DNA from: Actinomycetota bacterium
GTDB lineage: Bacteria > Actinomycetota > Acidimicrobiia > Acidimicrobiales > Ilumatobacteraceae
Assembly: GCA_030645495.1 (NCBI GenBank)
Contig: JAUSLV010000018.1
Coordinates: forward strand, 124,001-188,000
Direction: 5' to 3'
Length of the DNA: 64,000 nt
The notes below the pieces were generated by a model. It ran no database searches and was not told the DNA's origin. It saw nothing but the letters and a program-made list of their open reading frames with translations. Shown in pieces: positions 9,107 through 18,655 of this stretch (positions within the stretch are counted from its first letter, which is position 1; each line of letters opens with the position of its first letter). The position numbers were made by a program, and so were the translations under genes.

Positions 9107-11593
9107 TCAGCGCGGTTTGAGGCGCTTGGGGGGCGCGTCGGCGGGGTTGGTGGGCCACTGGTGCTTGGGGTAGCGGCCGGCCATGTCCTTGCGGACGTCG
9201 GCCCACGTGCCGGCCCAGAAACCGGGCAGGTCGCTGGTGATCTGGATCGGCCGGTCGGCGGGGGACAGCAGCTCCAGCGCGATCGGCACGCGGCCGCCGG
9301 CAACGCACGGATGTTCGCGCAGGCCGAACAGGTCTTGCACCCGCACCGACGCGGTGATGATCTCGCGCGAGTAATCGATCACCGCCGAGCGGCCCGCTGG
9401 CGTGTCGACATGAGTGGGCGCGAGTTCGGCCAGCCGGGTGGAGCCGTCCCACCCGAGTTGCGACGACAGCAGCATGTCGACGTCGAGGCGAGCGAGATCG
9501 GCGGCCCCCGTGGCCCCGCCGAGGTATGGCGCGAGCCATTCGTCGAGCGTGGCCAGCAGCGCGGCGTCGCTCCAGTCGGGCCACTCGTCGCCGCCGAGCG
9601 TGCGCCGCAGGAACGCCACCCTCGCCCGCAGCGACGAGCCGGGCGCCGACCCCAGCGCACCCAATCGAGTGGCCCGCACCCGCTCCACCAGCGCGGCCGT
9701 GGTGGCATCGCCCGCGGGCGCAGCGCGCACCTGCTCGTCGAGCAGCATCCCGCCCAGCCGGGTCTCGGTGCGCAGCACGAGGTCGTCGCGCTGCTTGTCC
9801 CACACGAGCGCCTCGCGGCGCTCGATCTGGTCGGCGAGGGCGTCGATCACCTGCTGCACGTCGATGGCGGCGCCGATGCGGATGCGGGCGTTGTCGCGCT
9901 TGCCGTCGAGGTCGGCGGCGACGACGAAGCGCTCGGCGGCCAGCGAGTCGCTCGGAGCGACCCACGCCGACGATCCACTCCGCAGCTGGAACTGGCCGGG
10001 CTGGCTGCGGCGCACGGCGATGCGATCGGGGTAGGCGAGCGCGAGCACCGCGCCCGCCCGGTCGGCGCGCACCGAATCGAAGTTGCAGCGCATCCCGGCC
10101 CGGCGGGCGATATCGACGGCCCGGTCACGCAGGCGGTCGACGTCGCGCCATTGAGCGCGATCGTCACGGGCACCGCACACGATCGACACGCGCAGCGACA
10201 GGTCGGCGGGCAGTTCGTCGGGCCGGCCACGCAGCACGTCGCGCTCATCGAGCAGCGCGGCGATGATGCACGCCAGCGAGGTGTCGGCCGACTGCGCCTC
10301 GCCCACCATGTGCGCCAGCCGCGGGTGCAATGGCAGCGCCAGCATCCGCCGCCCGCCGGTGGTGATGCGCCCCTCGGCGTCGAGAGCCCCCAGTCGTTGC
10401 AGCAACTCGCCGGCCTGTTGCAGGCTGCGCGCCGGCGGAGGATCACCCCAGCGCAGGTCGCCCACGGGGGTTCCCCACGCGGCGAGTTCCAGTGCTAGCC
10501 CGGCCAGATCCACCTGAGTGATCTCTGGTTCGAGGTGCGCTCGCCGCGTGCCCTGTTCGAGCTTGCTCCACAGCCGGTACGCGGCGCCGGGCTCGACCCG
10601 CCCTGCACGCCCCGCACGTTGATCCGCAGACGCACGCGAGATGCCCACGGTGGTCAGCCGGGTCATGCCGGTGCGTTGATCGACCCGCGGCACCTTCGCC
10701 TGCCCGCTGTCCACCACCACGCGCACGCCGTCGACCGTCAGCGACGACTCGGCGATGTCGGTGGACAGCACCACGCGCCGGCGGCCGGCGGGGGATGGTT
10801 CGAGCGCCTGATCCTGCTCGGCGGGCGACAGCGCACCGGCTAACGGGTACACATCCACCCCGACGGGAACGGCGCCCTCCAACAGCCCGAGCACGCGGCG
10901 GATCTCGGGCAACCCCGGCAGGAATACGAGCACGTCGCCGGCCTGCTCGCGCAGCGCGCGTTGCACGAGCGCGGCGGTGGATTCGGCGATCCGATCGTTC
11001 TTGCCCATGGGCGCGTACACGATGTCGACGGGGTGTGTGCGCCCGTCGCTGTGTGCCACCGGCGTGTCGGTGCCCAGCACACGCAGCAGGCCTTTCGTGT
11101 CGGGCGTGGCCGACATCGCGAGGATGCGCAGGTCGGGGCGCAGCGTGGCCCGCGCGTCGAGCGCGAGGGCCAGCCCCAGGTCGGTGGGCAGGTTGCGCTC
11201 GTGCACCTCGTCGAAGATCACCAGCCCGTAGCCGTCGAGCGTGGCGTCGTGCTGCAAGCGGCGAGTGAGGATGCCCTCGGTGACCACCTCGATGCGGGTG
11301 GCGGCACTCATCACCCGCTCGTCGCGGGTCTGGTAGCCCACGGTGCCGCCGACGGTCTCGCCGAGCAGCGAGGCCATCCGCCTGGCCGCAGCGCGCGTGG
11401 CCAGCCGCCGTGGCTCGAGCATCACGATCCGTTGTGCGCCCAGCCATGGCGCGTCGAGCAGCGTCAGCGGTGCGAGCGTCGTCTTGCCCGCGCCGGGTGG
11501 GGCGACGAGGATCGCCCGGCCGGGCCCGGCGAGGGCGGCAACGACGGTGGGGAGTGCTTCGAGGACCGGGAGATCGGGCGGCTCGAAGGACAA
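9107..11593 (-). CDS. hrpB: ATP-dependent RNA helicase HrpB
   Basis: This DEAH-box helicase has 828 residues, close to the usual HrpB length. RecA-like domain 1 has Walker A APPGAGKTT, LEPRRLATR (motif Ia) and the DEAH-type IFDEVHER, followed by LAMSATPD (motif III). Domain 2 has VFLPGLPEI, VVLSTDIAESSLT and QRAGRAGR (motif VI). The C terminus carries the HrpB-specific end with GFWAGTWADVRKDMAGRYPK and KHQWP. The cellular role of HrpB is poorly defined. The conserved sequence begins just after a TTG at 11593, four bases past the stop of the thioredoxin-fold gene, so coupled translation from that TTG is likely. The longer upstream reading frame is only the antisense-like extension through the preceding gene. 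Confidence 0.9.
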   Translation of the reverse strand: MSFEPPDLPVLEALPTVVAALAGPGRAILVAPPGAGKTTLAPLTLLDAPWLGAQRIVMLEPRRLATRAAARRMASLLGETVGGTVGYQTRDERVMSAATRIEVVTEGILTRRLQHDATLDGYGLVIFDEVHERNLPTDLGLALALDARATLRPDLRILAMSATPDTKGLLRVLGTDTPVAHSDGRTHPVDIVYAPMGKNDRIAESTAALVQRALREQAGDVLVFLPGLPEIRRVLGLLEGAVPVGVDVYPLAGALSPAEQDQALEPSPAGRRRVVLSTDIAESSLTVDGVRVVVDSGQAKVPRVDQRTGMTRLTTVGISRASADQRAGRAGRVEPGAAYRLWSKLEQGTRRAHLEPEITQVDLAGLALELAAWGTPVGDLRWGDPPPARSLQQAGELLQRLGALDAEGRITTGGRRMLALPLHPRLAHMVGEAQSADTSLACIIAALLDERDVLRGRPDELPADLSLRVSIVCGARDDRAQWRDVDRLRDRAVDIARRAGMRCNFDSVRADRAGAVLALAYPDRIAVRRSQPGQFQLRSGSSAWVAPSDSLAAERFVVAADLDGKRDNARIRIGAAIDVQQVIDALADQIERREALVWDKQRDDLVLRTETRLGGMLLDEQVRAAPAGDATTAALVERVRATRLGALGSAPGSSLRARVAFLRRTLGGDEWPDWSDAALLATLDEWLAPYLGGATGAADLARLDVDMLLSSQLGWDGSTRLAELAPTHVDTPAGRSAVIDYSREIITASVRVQDLFGLREHPCVAGGRVPIALELLSPADRPIQITSDLPGFWAGTWADVRKDMAGRYPKHQWPTNPADAPPKRLKPR

Positions 11594-11597
11594 GTGG

Positions 11598-12086
11598 TCA
11601 GCCGGCGACGGGGGTGCCGTGGAACGGCGAGGGATCGGCGGCGACGGGGATGGTGGGCGGCAGCCACGCGGTGGTGTCGGCGATCGTCTTGGCGACCGCA
11701 CGCCACTCGCCCGGGTTCCAGCCCTCGGCGGCGGCCAGCACCGCACCGTCGGCCTGCACGAACACGAACGCCGGCAGGGTGGCCACGCCCAGGCTGCGCA
11801 CGAACGTGCGGTCGGGATCGCAGAACACGAGGAAGCGGTCGGCGAGCGGCCCGAGGAACTGCGTCGCCTCGTCGCCGGTGCAGGTGAGGATCAGGTTCAC
11901 GCGCACAGCGGCACCGCGGAATGCCTCGAGCACGCGTGCGGCGGTGCCCAGCACCCACGAGCTTTCGTTGGTGTACGGATCCAGCACCACGCTCGCGAGA
12001 TGGAAGGTGGTGACCCACTCACCGAGCGGACGGGACTCGCCGCCGATGGTCGTGAGCGTGATGTCGAGGGCAACGTTGCTAGCCAC
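11598..12086 (-). CDS. Thioredoxin-fold protein lacking the CxxC motif
   Basis: About 162 residues from a GTG at 12086. The order of elements fits a thioredoxin/peroxiredoxin-like fold: VNLILTCTGDEATQFLGPL (strand-helix), FLVFCDPDRTFVRSLGV, then the cis-Pro type loop ATLPAFVFVQADG and a final helix EWRAVAKTI. The usual CxxC is absent; single cysteines in LTCTGD and VFCDPD are the only candidates for redox work. The function is unknown. A longer reading frame from 12173 exists but the extra N terminus overlaps the divergent gene and looks unrelated. hrpB follows four bases after its stop. Confidence 0.55.
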   Translation of the reverse strand: MASNVALDITLTTIGGESRPLGEWVTTFHLASVVLDPYTNESSWVLGTAARVLEAFRGAAVRVNLILTCTGDEATQFLGPLADRFLVFCDPDRTFVRSLGVATLPAFVFVQADGAVLAAAEGWNPGEWRAVAKTIADTTAWLPPTIPVAADPSPFHGTPVAG

Positions 12087-12155
12087 GAACGACAACGGTA
12101 GCGCGCAAGGCAGGTCGCGGCCCATCCCGTGGAATATGTTGCGGTGGTGCACCCC

Positions 12156-12950
12156 ATGGAACGCCTCCGCCACTTGGCCCGCGCCGATGGGGTCGACCCG
12201 CTCGCGCTGGTACGCGAGACGGCTTCAGCGCTGCGCGGGCTGGGCGACGACCCGGCCGGTCTGGTGGTGGCCTGCCGTCGGATCGTGGAGCGCCATCCCA
12301 CGAGTGGCCCGCTGTGGTGGCTGTGCTCGCACGTGGTGACGGCCGCCGAGCCGTACAAGGTGGCCCGCCGGTTGGCCGACGATCTGGCCAACGATCCCAC
12401 GGCCGAGGCCCTGTCGTCCCTGCTGGCGGCCAACGCACGCGTGTGCACGCTGGGCTGGCCCGACATCGCCGGCGACACGATCATCCGTCGCGGTGATGTC
12501 GCCGCGCTGGTGGTCGACACCACCGACGACGCCGATGCGTTCGTGCGTCGCCTCGGCCGTGCCGGCGTGACCGCGGAGCTCGTGGCGGCATCGGCGCTCA
12601 CGGCAGCCGTGCTCGTGGCCGACGTGGTGGTGATCGAGGCGCTCGCTGCTTCGGGTGAAGAGTTCTTCGCCCCGCTGGGTAGCCGGGCCGCCGCGTCGTT
12701 GGCCTACTGCAGCGGCGTGCCCGTGGTGGCCGTGGTGGGCCGCGGCCGACGGCTGCCGGCGCGCACGTACGAGTCGATGATCGACCGCATCACCGATGTG
12801 GAAGCGCCGTGGCACGCCATGGCGGAGATCGTGCCCGTGGGGTTGTGCTCGCACGTGGCCGGCCCGCTCGGCCTGCAACACTCCGCCGACTCACACTTCG
12901 CCGCGGAGTGTCCGATGGCCCCCGAGCTACTGACCGTCAGCCCCAACTAG
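12156..12950 (+). CDS. eIF-2B alpha/beta/delta-like protein
   Basis: This 264-residue protein resembles the eIF-2B alpha/M1Pi family, which also includes ribose-1,5-bisphosphate isomerases and methylthioribose-1-phosphate isomerase. The Rossmann part shows VTAELVAASALTAAVLVADV followed by VVIEALAASGEEFFAPLGS and LAYCSGVPVVAVVG. These align in order with the VDxVxVGADxIxxxGxVxNKxGT and AxxxxVPxYV blocks of the family. The key Asp of the VGAD block is replaced here (VIEAL), so isomerase activity is doubtful. A TATGTT hexamer at 12135-12140 precedes candidate starts GTG 12147 and ATG 12156. Its stop codon overlaps that of the convergent mocR gene within the four bases CTAG. Confidence 0.6.
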   Translation: MERLRHLARADGVDPLALVRETASALRGLGDDPAGLVVACRRIVERHPTSGPLWWLCSHVVTAAEPYKVARRLADDLANDPTAEALSSLLAANARVCTLGWPDIAGDTIIRRGDVAALVVDTTDDADAFVRRLGRAGVTAELVAASALTAAVLVADVVVIEALAASGEEFFAPLGSRAAASLAYCSGVPVVAVVGRGRRLPARTYESMIDRITDVEAPWHAMAEIVPVGLCSHVAGPLGLQHSADSHFAAECPMAPELLTVSPN

Positions 12951-14320
12951 CGCTGGCCGGCGCGTGTGGGGTGGTTGCCGGCGGCTTCGGCCAGGCGCTC
13001 GGCCACCGCCGCGAGGTCGTGGTCGATCAGGCCGACCGTCACGCGCAATGAAGGTTCGTCGTCGCGCACCATGAACGGTTCGCCCGGCGCGGCGCCGATG
13101 CCCTGCGCAGCCAGCGTCAGCAATGCCCAACGCTCGTCGGCCACGCGCATCCAGAGGTTGATGCCGTCGGTGCCGGTGAACCCCACACCGGCCCCAGTGA
13201 GCACCGAGCTCACCGCCGTGCGGCGATGGGCGTACTCGGCCCGGGCCGCGGCAACCGCGTCGATCGTGGAGCGGTCGTCGAGCATCTCCAGCAGCACGGC
13301 CTGCAGCAGCCGGCTGCTCCAACCCGGCCCCAGCAGGCGGCGGTTGGCGACGGCCGACACCACGTCGCCCGCACCACCGACGGCCGCGAGGCGCAGGTCG
13401 GGGCCGTGGCTCTTCGAGTAGCTGCGAATGTGCACCGTGCGCGCCGGCAGGTGCACGCCCAGGCTGGCCAACATGCCGCTGGCGATGTCGCCGCTGTGAT
13501 CGTCCTCGACGATGATCGCGGCCTCGCCACCTGGGCCGGCCAACACCGCGGCGAGCGAGTTGCTGCGGCGCGCGGTCATCGTGATGCCGGTGGGATTGTG
13601 CGCCCGCGGCTGTAGGAACACGGCCTTCACCCCGCTGGCGCCGCTCGCCGCGAGTGCCGCGGCAAGTTGGTCGGGGCGCATGCCTTCGGCATCGAGGTCG
13701 ACGCCGATCACTTCCGCGCCCAGCAGTTCCAGCAGGTCGAGCACCGGTGGGAACGTCGGGTGTTCCACCACGACACGGTCGCCGAGACGCACGATCGCCG
13801 ACGCCACTCGATCGAGCGCGTCCATCGCGCCGTCCACGACTGTGAGCTCCTCGGGGGCGAACGGCCACTCGGCGCGCACCCGTTCGTCGAGGCCGGGCAG
13901 CACTGGGTGTTCGAGGTAGCTGCTGGTGAGTGACTGGCGGCTCACCCTGGCGATCACCGGGCCCAGGTCGGGCAGCAGCGCCGGATCTGGGGTGCCGGTG
14001 CTGAGGTCGAGTGCGAAGCGACCTGGGCCCTCGGTGATGCGCCGGTAACGACGCGGGGTCACCGGCCCCGTGGGCTGCCGCACGAACGTGCCATGCCGCC
14101 CACGAGCATCGATCGCGCCCACCGCCGCCAGGCTCTGCCACGCCTCGCTGACCGTGGTGGGTGACACGCCGAGGGCCTTCGACAGCTCGCGCACCGTGGG
14201 CAAGCGGGAGCCCACGGCCAGGTCGCCGGCGGAGATCAGGCGCCCCACGGCCGCGGCAATGCCGCGGGCACTGCGGTCGCCGGAGCCGACGCCGCCGATC
14301 TCGGCGAGTATGCCCTTCAT
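12947..14320 (-). CDS. MocR-type GntR transcriptional regulator
   Basis: This 457-residue protein combines a GntR winged helix with a fold type I aminotransferase domain, the layout of MocR regulators such as GabR and PdxR. The helix-turn-helix is at LPTVRELSKALGVSPTTVSE (about residues 40-60). The C-terminal domain retains the PLP-binding Lys in SYSKSHGPDLRL and the Asn-Pro turn in RAHNPTGI. The ATG at 14320 is chosen because the direct repeats described below abut it. It is divergent from the pyrimidine-catabolic genes, which makes it their probable regulator, sensing an amine or PLP adduct. Beta-alanine is a plausible effector (inference). Confidence 0.88.
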   Translation of the reverse strand: MKGILAEIGGVGSGDRSARGIAAAVGRLISAGDLAVGSRLPTVRELSKALGVSPTTVSEAWQSLAAVGAIDARGRHGTFVRQPTGPVTPRRYRRITEGPGRFALDLSTGTPDPALLPDLGPVIARVSRQSLTSSYLEHPVLPGLDERVRAEWPFAPEELTVVDGAMDALDRVASAIVRLGDRVVVEHPTFPPVLDLLELLGAEVIGVDLDAEGMRPDQLAAALAASGASGVKAVFLQPRAHNPTGITMTARRSNSLAAVLAGPGGEAAIIVEDDHSGDIASGMLASLGVHLPARTVHIRSYSKSHGPDLRLAAVGGAGDVVSAVANRRLLGPGWSSRLLQAVLLEMLDDRSTIDAVAAARAEYAHRRTAVSSVLTGAGVGFTGTDGINLWMRVADERWALLTLAAQGIGAAPGEPFMVRDDEPSLRVTVGLIDHDLAAVAERLAEAAGNHPTRAGQR

Positions 14321-14354
14321 TGTCCGGTAACAATACATCTATTGTGCGGTAACA
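14320..14354. promoter_or_regulatory. MocR-type direct-repeat operator
   Basis: Two 13-bp direct repeats, TTGTCCGGTAACA (14320-14332) and TTGTGCGGTAACA (14342-14354), differ at one base and are 22 bp apart, about two helical turns. They occupy the divergent region between mocR and the beta-ureidopropionase gene. GabR and PdxR, also MocR proteins, bind direct repeats, so this is the expected operator architecture. The second repeat contains the -35 of the catabolic promoter. Confidence 0.65.
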
Positions 14355-14370
14355 CGTGTGTCATTAGAGT
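14342..14370 (+). promoter_or_regulatory. Promoter of the pyrimidine catabolic genes
   Basis: TTGTGC (14342-14347) and TAGAGT (14365-14370) are separated by 17 bp, an ideal sigma-70-type spacing. The -10 ends seven bases before the ATG at 14378 and no Shine-Dalgarno sequence is present, which predicts a leaderless mRNA. The -35 lies inside the downstream MocR repeat, suggesting direct control of polymerase access. Confidence 0.6.
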
Positions 14371-14377
14371 CGCCCGC

Positions 14378-15220
14378 ATGTCGAACATCGTGAGAGCCGC
14401 ACTGCTGCAGACCGATTGGCCGGGATCGAAGGAGGCCATGCTCGACAAGCACGAGCAGGCCGTGCACGACGCCAAGGCCCAAGGCGCCCAGGTGATGTGC
14501 TTCCAGGAGCTGTTCTACGGCCCCTACTTCTGCCAGGTGCAGGATCCCGAGTACTACCAGTACACCGAGGAGATCCCGAACGGGCCCACCACCAAGCGGT
14601 TCCAGGCGCTCGCCAAGGAGACCGGCATGGTGCTGGTGCTGCCGATGTACGAGATCGTGCAGGCCGGGCTGTACTACAACACTGCGGCGGTGATCGATGC
14701 CGACGGCACCTACCTCGGCAAGTACCGCAAGCAGCACATCCCCCAGACCAAGGGCTTCTGGGAGAAGTACTACTTCACCCCTGGCACCGGCGGGTACCCG
14801 GTGTTCGAGACCGCCGTCGGCAAGGTGGGCGTGTACATCTGCTACGACCGCCACTTCCCCGAAGGCTGGCGAGCGCTGGGCCTCAACGGCGCCGAGATCG
14901 TGTTTAACCCGTCGGCCACCAGCCGCGGCCTCAGCGAATACCTGTGGCGCCTCGAGCAGCCGGCCTCGGCCGTCGCCAACATCTACTACGTGGGCGCGAT
15001 CAACCGCGTCGGCATCGAAGAGTTGGGCGACAACGACTTCTACGGCCAGAGCTACTTCGTCGACCCCGAGGGCAAGATGGTCGGCGACGTCGGCGACCCG
15101 TTCAAGCCCGAACTGATCGTGCGCGACCTCGACCTGGGCATGATCCGCACCGTGCGCGACCGCTGGGCGTTCTACCGCGACCGCCGCCCCGACGCCTACG
15201 ACGAACTCGTCCGCCGCTAG
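14378..15220 (+). CDS. Beta-ureidopropionase (N-carbamoyl-beta-alanine amidohydrolase)
   Basis: This 280-residue member of the nitrilase superfamily hydrolyses N-carbamoyl-beta-alanine to beta-alanine, CO2 and ammonia, the third step of reductive pyrimidine breakdown. The catalytic triad is visible as Glu44 (CFQELFYGPY), Lys118 (LGKYRKQHIP) and Cys155 (YICYDRHFPE). The neighbours are dihydropyrimidinase immediately downstream and MocR upstream, which favours this substrate over other N-carbamoyl compounds. The frame is open from 14342, but the ATG at 14378 begins the conserved MSNIVRAALLQ strand and sits at the predicted transcription start. Confidence 0.88.
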   Translation: MSNIVRAALLQTDWPGSKEAMLDKHEQAVHDAKAQGAQVMCFQELFYGPYFCQVQDPEYYQYTEEIPNGPTTKRFQALAKETGMVLVLPMYEIVQAGLYYNTAAVIDADGTYLGKYRKQHIPQTKGFWEKYYFTPGTGGYPVFETAVGKVGVYICYDRHFPEGWRALGLNGAEIVFNPSATSRGLSEYLWRLEQPASAVANIYYVGAINRVGIEELGDNDFYGQSYFVDPEGKMVGDVGDPFKPELIVRDLDLGMIRTVRDRWAFYRDRRPDAYDELVRR

Positions 15221-15257
15221 ACCTCACCCCAACGACCACCCGTCCCAAGGAGCCCCC

Positions 15258-16700
15258 ATGGCAACCACCCTCATCAAGAACGGCAAGGTCATCAGCACCA
15301 CGGGCGTGATCGCCCAAGACGTGCTGCTTGACGGCGACTCCATTCGTGCGCTCGGTGCACCCGGCTACTTCACCGAAGAGGGCATGGATCGCGTGATCGA
15401 TGCCGCCGGCAAGTACGTCATCCCCGGCGGTATCGACGTGCACACCCACATGGAGCTGCCCTTCGGTGGCACCTTCGCCAGCGACACGTTCGAAACCGGG
15501 TCGCGGGCGGCTGCGTGGGGTGGCACCACCACCATCATCGACATGGCCGTGCAGCGCACGGGCGAGAACGTGCACGAAGGACTGGCCGAGTGGCACCGCA
15601 AGGCCGACGGCGAGTGCGCCATCGACTACGCGTTCCACCAGATCATCGGTGGTGTCGACGACGAGTCGCTGAAGTCGATGAAGTACCTCGTCGAGCACGA
15701 GGGCATCAGCAGCTTCAAGCTGTTCATGGCCTACCCCGGCGTGTTCTACAGCGACGACGGCCAGATCCTGAAGGCGATGCAGACCGCTGCCGACTGCGGG
15801 GCGATGATCATGATGCACGCCGAGAACGGCATGGCCATCGACGTGCTGGTGCAGCAGGCGCTGGCTCGCAACGAGACCGACCCGAAGTACCACAGCTACA
15901 CCCGCCCGTCGCCGCTCGAGGCCGAGGCCACCCACCGTGCGATCATCCTCAGCCAGGTGGCCGGCAACGTGCCGCTGTACGTGGTGCACATGTCGGCCGG
16001 CGACGCGCTCAACGAGATCGCCGCCGCCCGCCATCATGGCCGCAACGTGTTCGCCGAAACGTGCCCGCAGTACCTGTACCTCACGCTCGAAGAGACGCTG
16101 GCCAAGCCCGGGTTCGAAGGTGCCAAGTGGGTGTGCAGCACCCCGGTGCGCAGCCGCGACCACGACCCGCACTTCGTGGGGCAGATGGGCCACGGCCACC
16201 AGGGCGACCTGTGGAAGGGCCTGCGAATGAACGAGTTGGCGATCGTGTCCACCGACCACTGCCCGTTCTGCATGAAGGACCAGAAGGAACTGGGCATCGG
16301 CAACTTCTCCGCGATCCCCAATGGCATCGGCAGCGTCGAGCACCGCATGGAGCTGCTCTACCAAGGTGTGGTCGCCGGCGAGATCACGCTCGAACGCTGG
16401 GTGGAAACCTGTTGCACCACCCCGGCGCGCATGTTCGGCATGTACCCCAAGAAGGGTGTCATCGCCCCTGGCGCCGATGCCGACGTGGTGGTGTGGGACC
16501 CGAACAACACGACCAAGATCGGCATCAACGACAAGCACCACATGAACATGGACCACAGTGCATGGGAGGGGTACGTGATCGATGGCAAGGTCGACACGGT
16601 CATCTCTCGCGGCACCGTCGTCGTCGAGAACGATCAGTACGTCGGTCGTAAAGGGCACGGGCAGTACGTCAAACGCGGTCTCTCGCAGTACCTGGTGTAG
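15258..16700 (+). CDS. hydA: Dihydropyrimidinase
   Basis: This amidohydrolase of 480 residues opens the ring of 5,6-dihydrouracil or dihydrothymine to the N-carbamoyl beta-amino acid. The binuclear zinc ligands are present: His62 and His64 (DVHTHME), carboxylated Lys154 (FKLFMAYPG), His187 (MHAEN), His244 (VVHMS) and Asp333 (STDHCPF). The terminal VSRGTVVVEN-like strand (ISRGTVVVEN) is typical of D-hydantoinase/dihydropyrimidinase. A clear AAGGAG lies ahead of the ATG. It is 37 bp after the beta-ureidopropionase gene, in the same operon. A hydantoinase specificity cannot be ruled out from sequence alone. Confidence 0.9.
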   Translation: MATTLIKNGKVISTTGVIAQDVLLDGDSIRALGAPGYFTEEGMDRVIDAAGKYVIPGGIDVHTHMELPFGGTFASDTFETGSRAAAWGGTTTIIDMAVQRTGENVHEGLAEWHRKADGECAIDYAFHQIIGGVDDESLKSMKYLVEHEGISSFKLFMAYPGVFYSDDGQILKAMQTAADCGAMIMMHAENGMAIDVLVQQALARNETDPKYHSYTRPSPLEAEATHRAIILSQVAGNVPLYVVHMSAGDALNEIAAARHHGRNVFAETCPQYLYLTLEETLAKPGFEGAKWVCSTPVRSRDHDPHFVGQMGHGHQGDLWKGLRMNELAIVSTDHCPFCMKDQKELGIGNFSAIPNGIGSVEHRMELLYQGVVAGEITLERWVETCCTTPARMFGMYPKKGVIAPGADADVVVWDPNNTTKIGINDKHHMNMDHSAWEGYVIDGKVDTVISRGTVVVENDQYVGRKGHGQYVKRGLSQYLV

Positions 16701-16731
16701 CCCCGCTCGGCCGCGGCTCGGGCTGGTCCGG

Positions 16732-16828
16732 CGTTCGCTCGTCGACACGGTCGGGGGGCGTTCGGGATCGGCCCGGCGTTCGCTCCTCGACACGGTCGGC
16801 GGAACCCCACCGCCGACCTACCGTCTCG
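16732..16828. repeat. Hairpin repeats, family B copies 1 and 2
   Basis: A partial copy GTTCGCTCGTCGACACGGTC begins at 16732. A full copy runs from GTTCGCTCCTCGACACGGTC at 16778 to 16828. In the full copy GGTCGGCGG (16794-16802) pairs with CCGCCGACC (16810-16818) around a 7-nt loop, then ACCGTCTCG follows. The hairpin lies between hydA and the semialdehyde dehydrogenase gene, so it may attenuate readthrough. Further copies are at 18420 and 18552. Confidence 0.65.
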
Positions 16829-16885
16829 TCGTCGAACCCCGGTCCATCCCTCACTTGAATCTCTGAAACTGAAGGAAGTCATCAC

Positions 16886-18370
<1,485 letters not shown>

Positions 18371-18419
18371 GACGCCCGGGAGCCGCCGCGCGGCCCGGCG
18401 ACGCGGATCGCTCGTCCTT

Positions 18420-18468
18420 CGTTCCTCGACACGGTCAGGGGAAACCCGCCCCTGACCTATCGTCTCGG
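18420..18468. repeat. Hairpin repeat, family B copy 3
   Basis: CGTTCCTCGACACGGTCAGG starts the unit. GGTCAGGGG (18433-18441) pairs with CCCCTGACC (18449-18457) across a 7-nt loop, and TATCGTCTCGG ends it. The stem bases differ from copy 2 but remain complementary, so the fold rather than the sequence is conserved. It follows the mmsA stop by 50 bp. Confidence 0.68.
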
Positions 18469-18551
18469 AATCGAAGCACGACGCTCCGCATCGCCTGTCG
18501 AGCAGCGGTGGGTCGAAGAACAATCCAGGTGGGGGAGGTCCCGGTTCCGGG

Positions 18552-18593
18552 CCGAGACGATAGGTCGGCATGGGTTCGCCGACCGTGTCGAGG
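18552..18593. repeat. Hairpin repeat, family B copy 4 (inverted)
   Basis: CCGAGACGATAGGTCGGCAT begins an inverted copy that ends GACCGTGTCGAGG. GGTCGGC (18563-18569) pairs with GCCGACC (18578-18584). Together with copy 3 it fills most of the 285-bp gap between mmsA and the oxidoreductase gene; nothing else is recognised in that gap. Confidence 0.62.
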
Positions 18594-18655
18594 CTGGAAG
18601 CGGGAGCCACCCCCACCGGGACCGCAGATCGAGAACAGGGGAGATGGGGAGTCAT

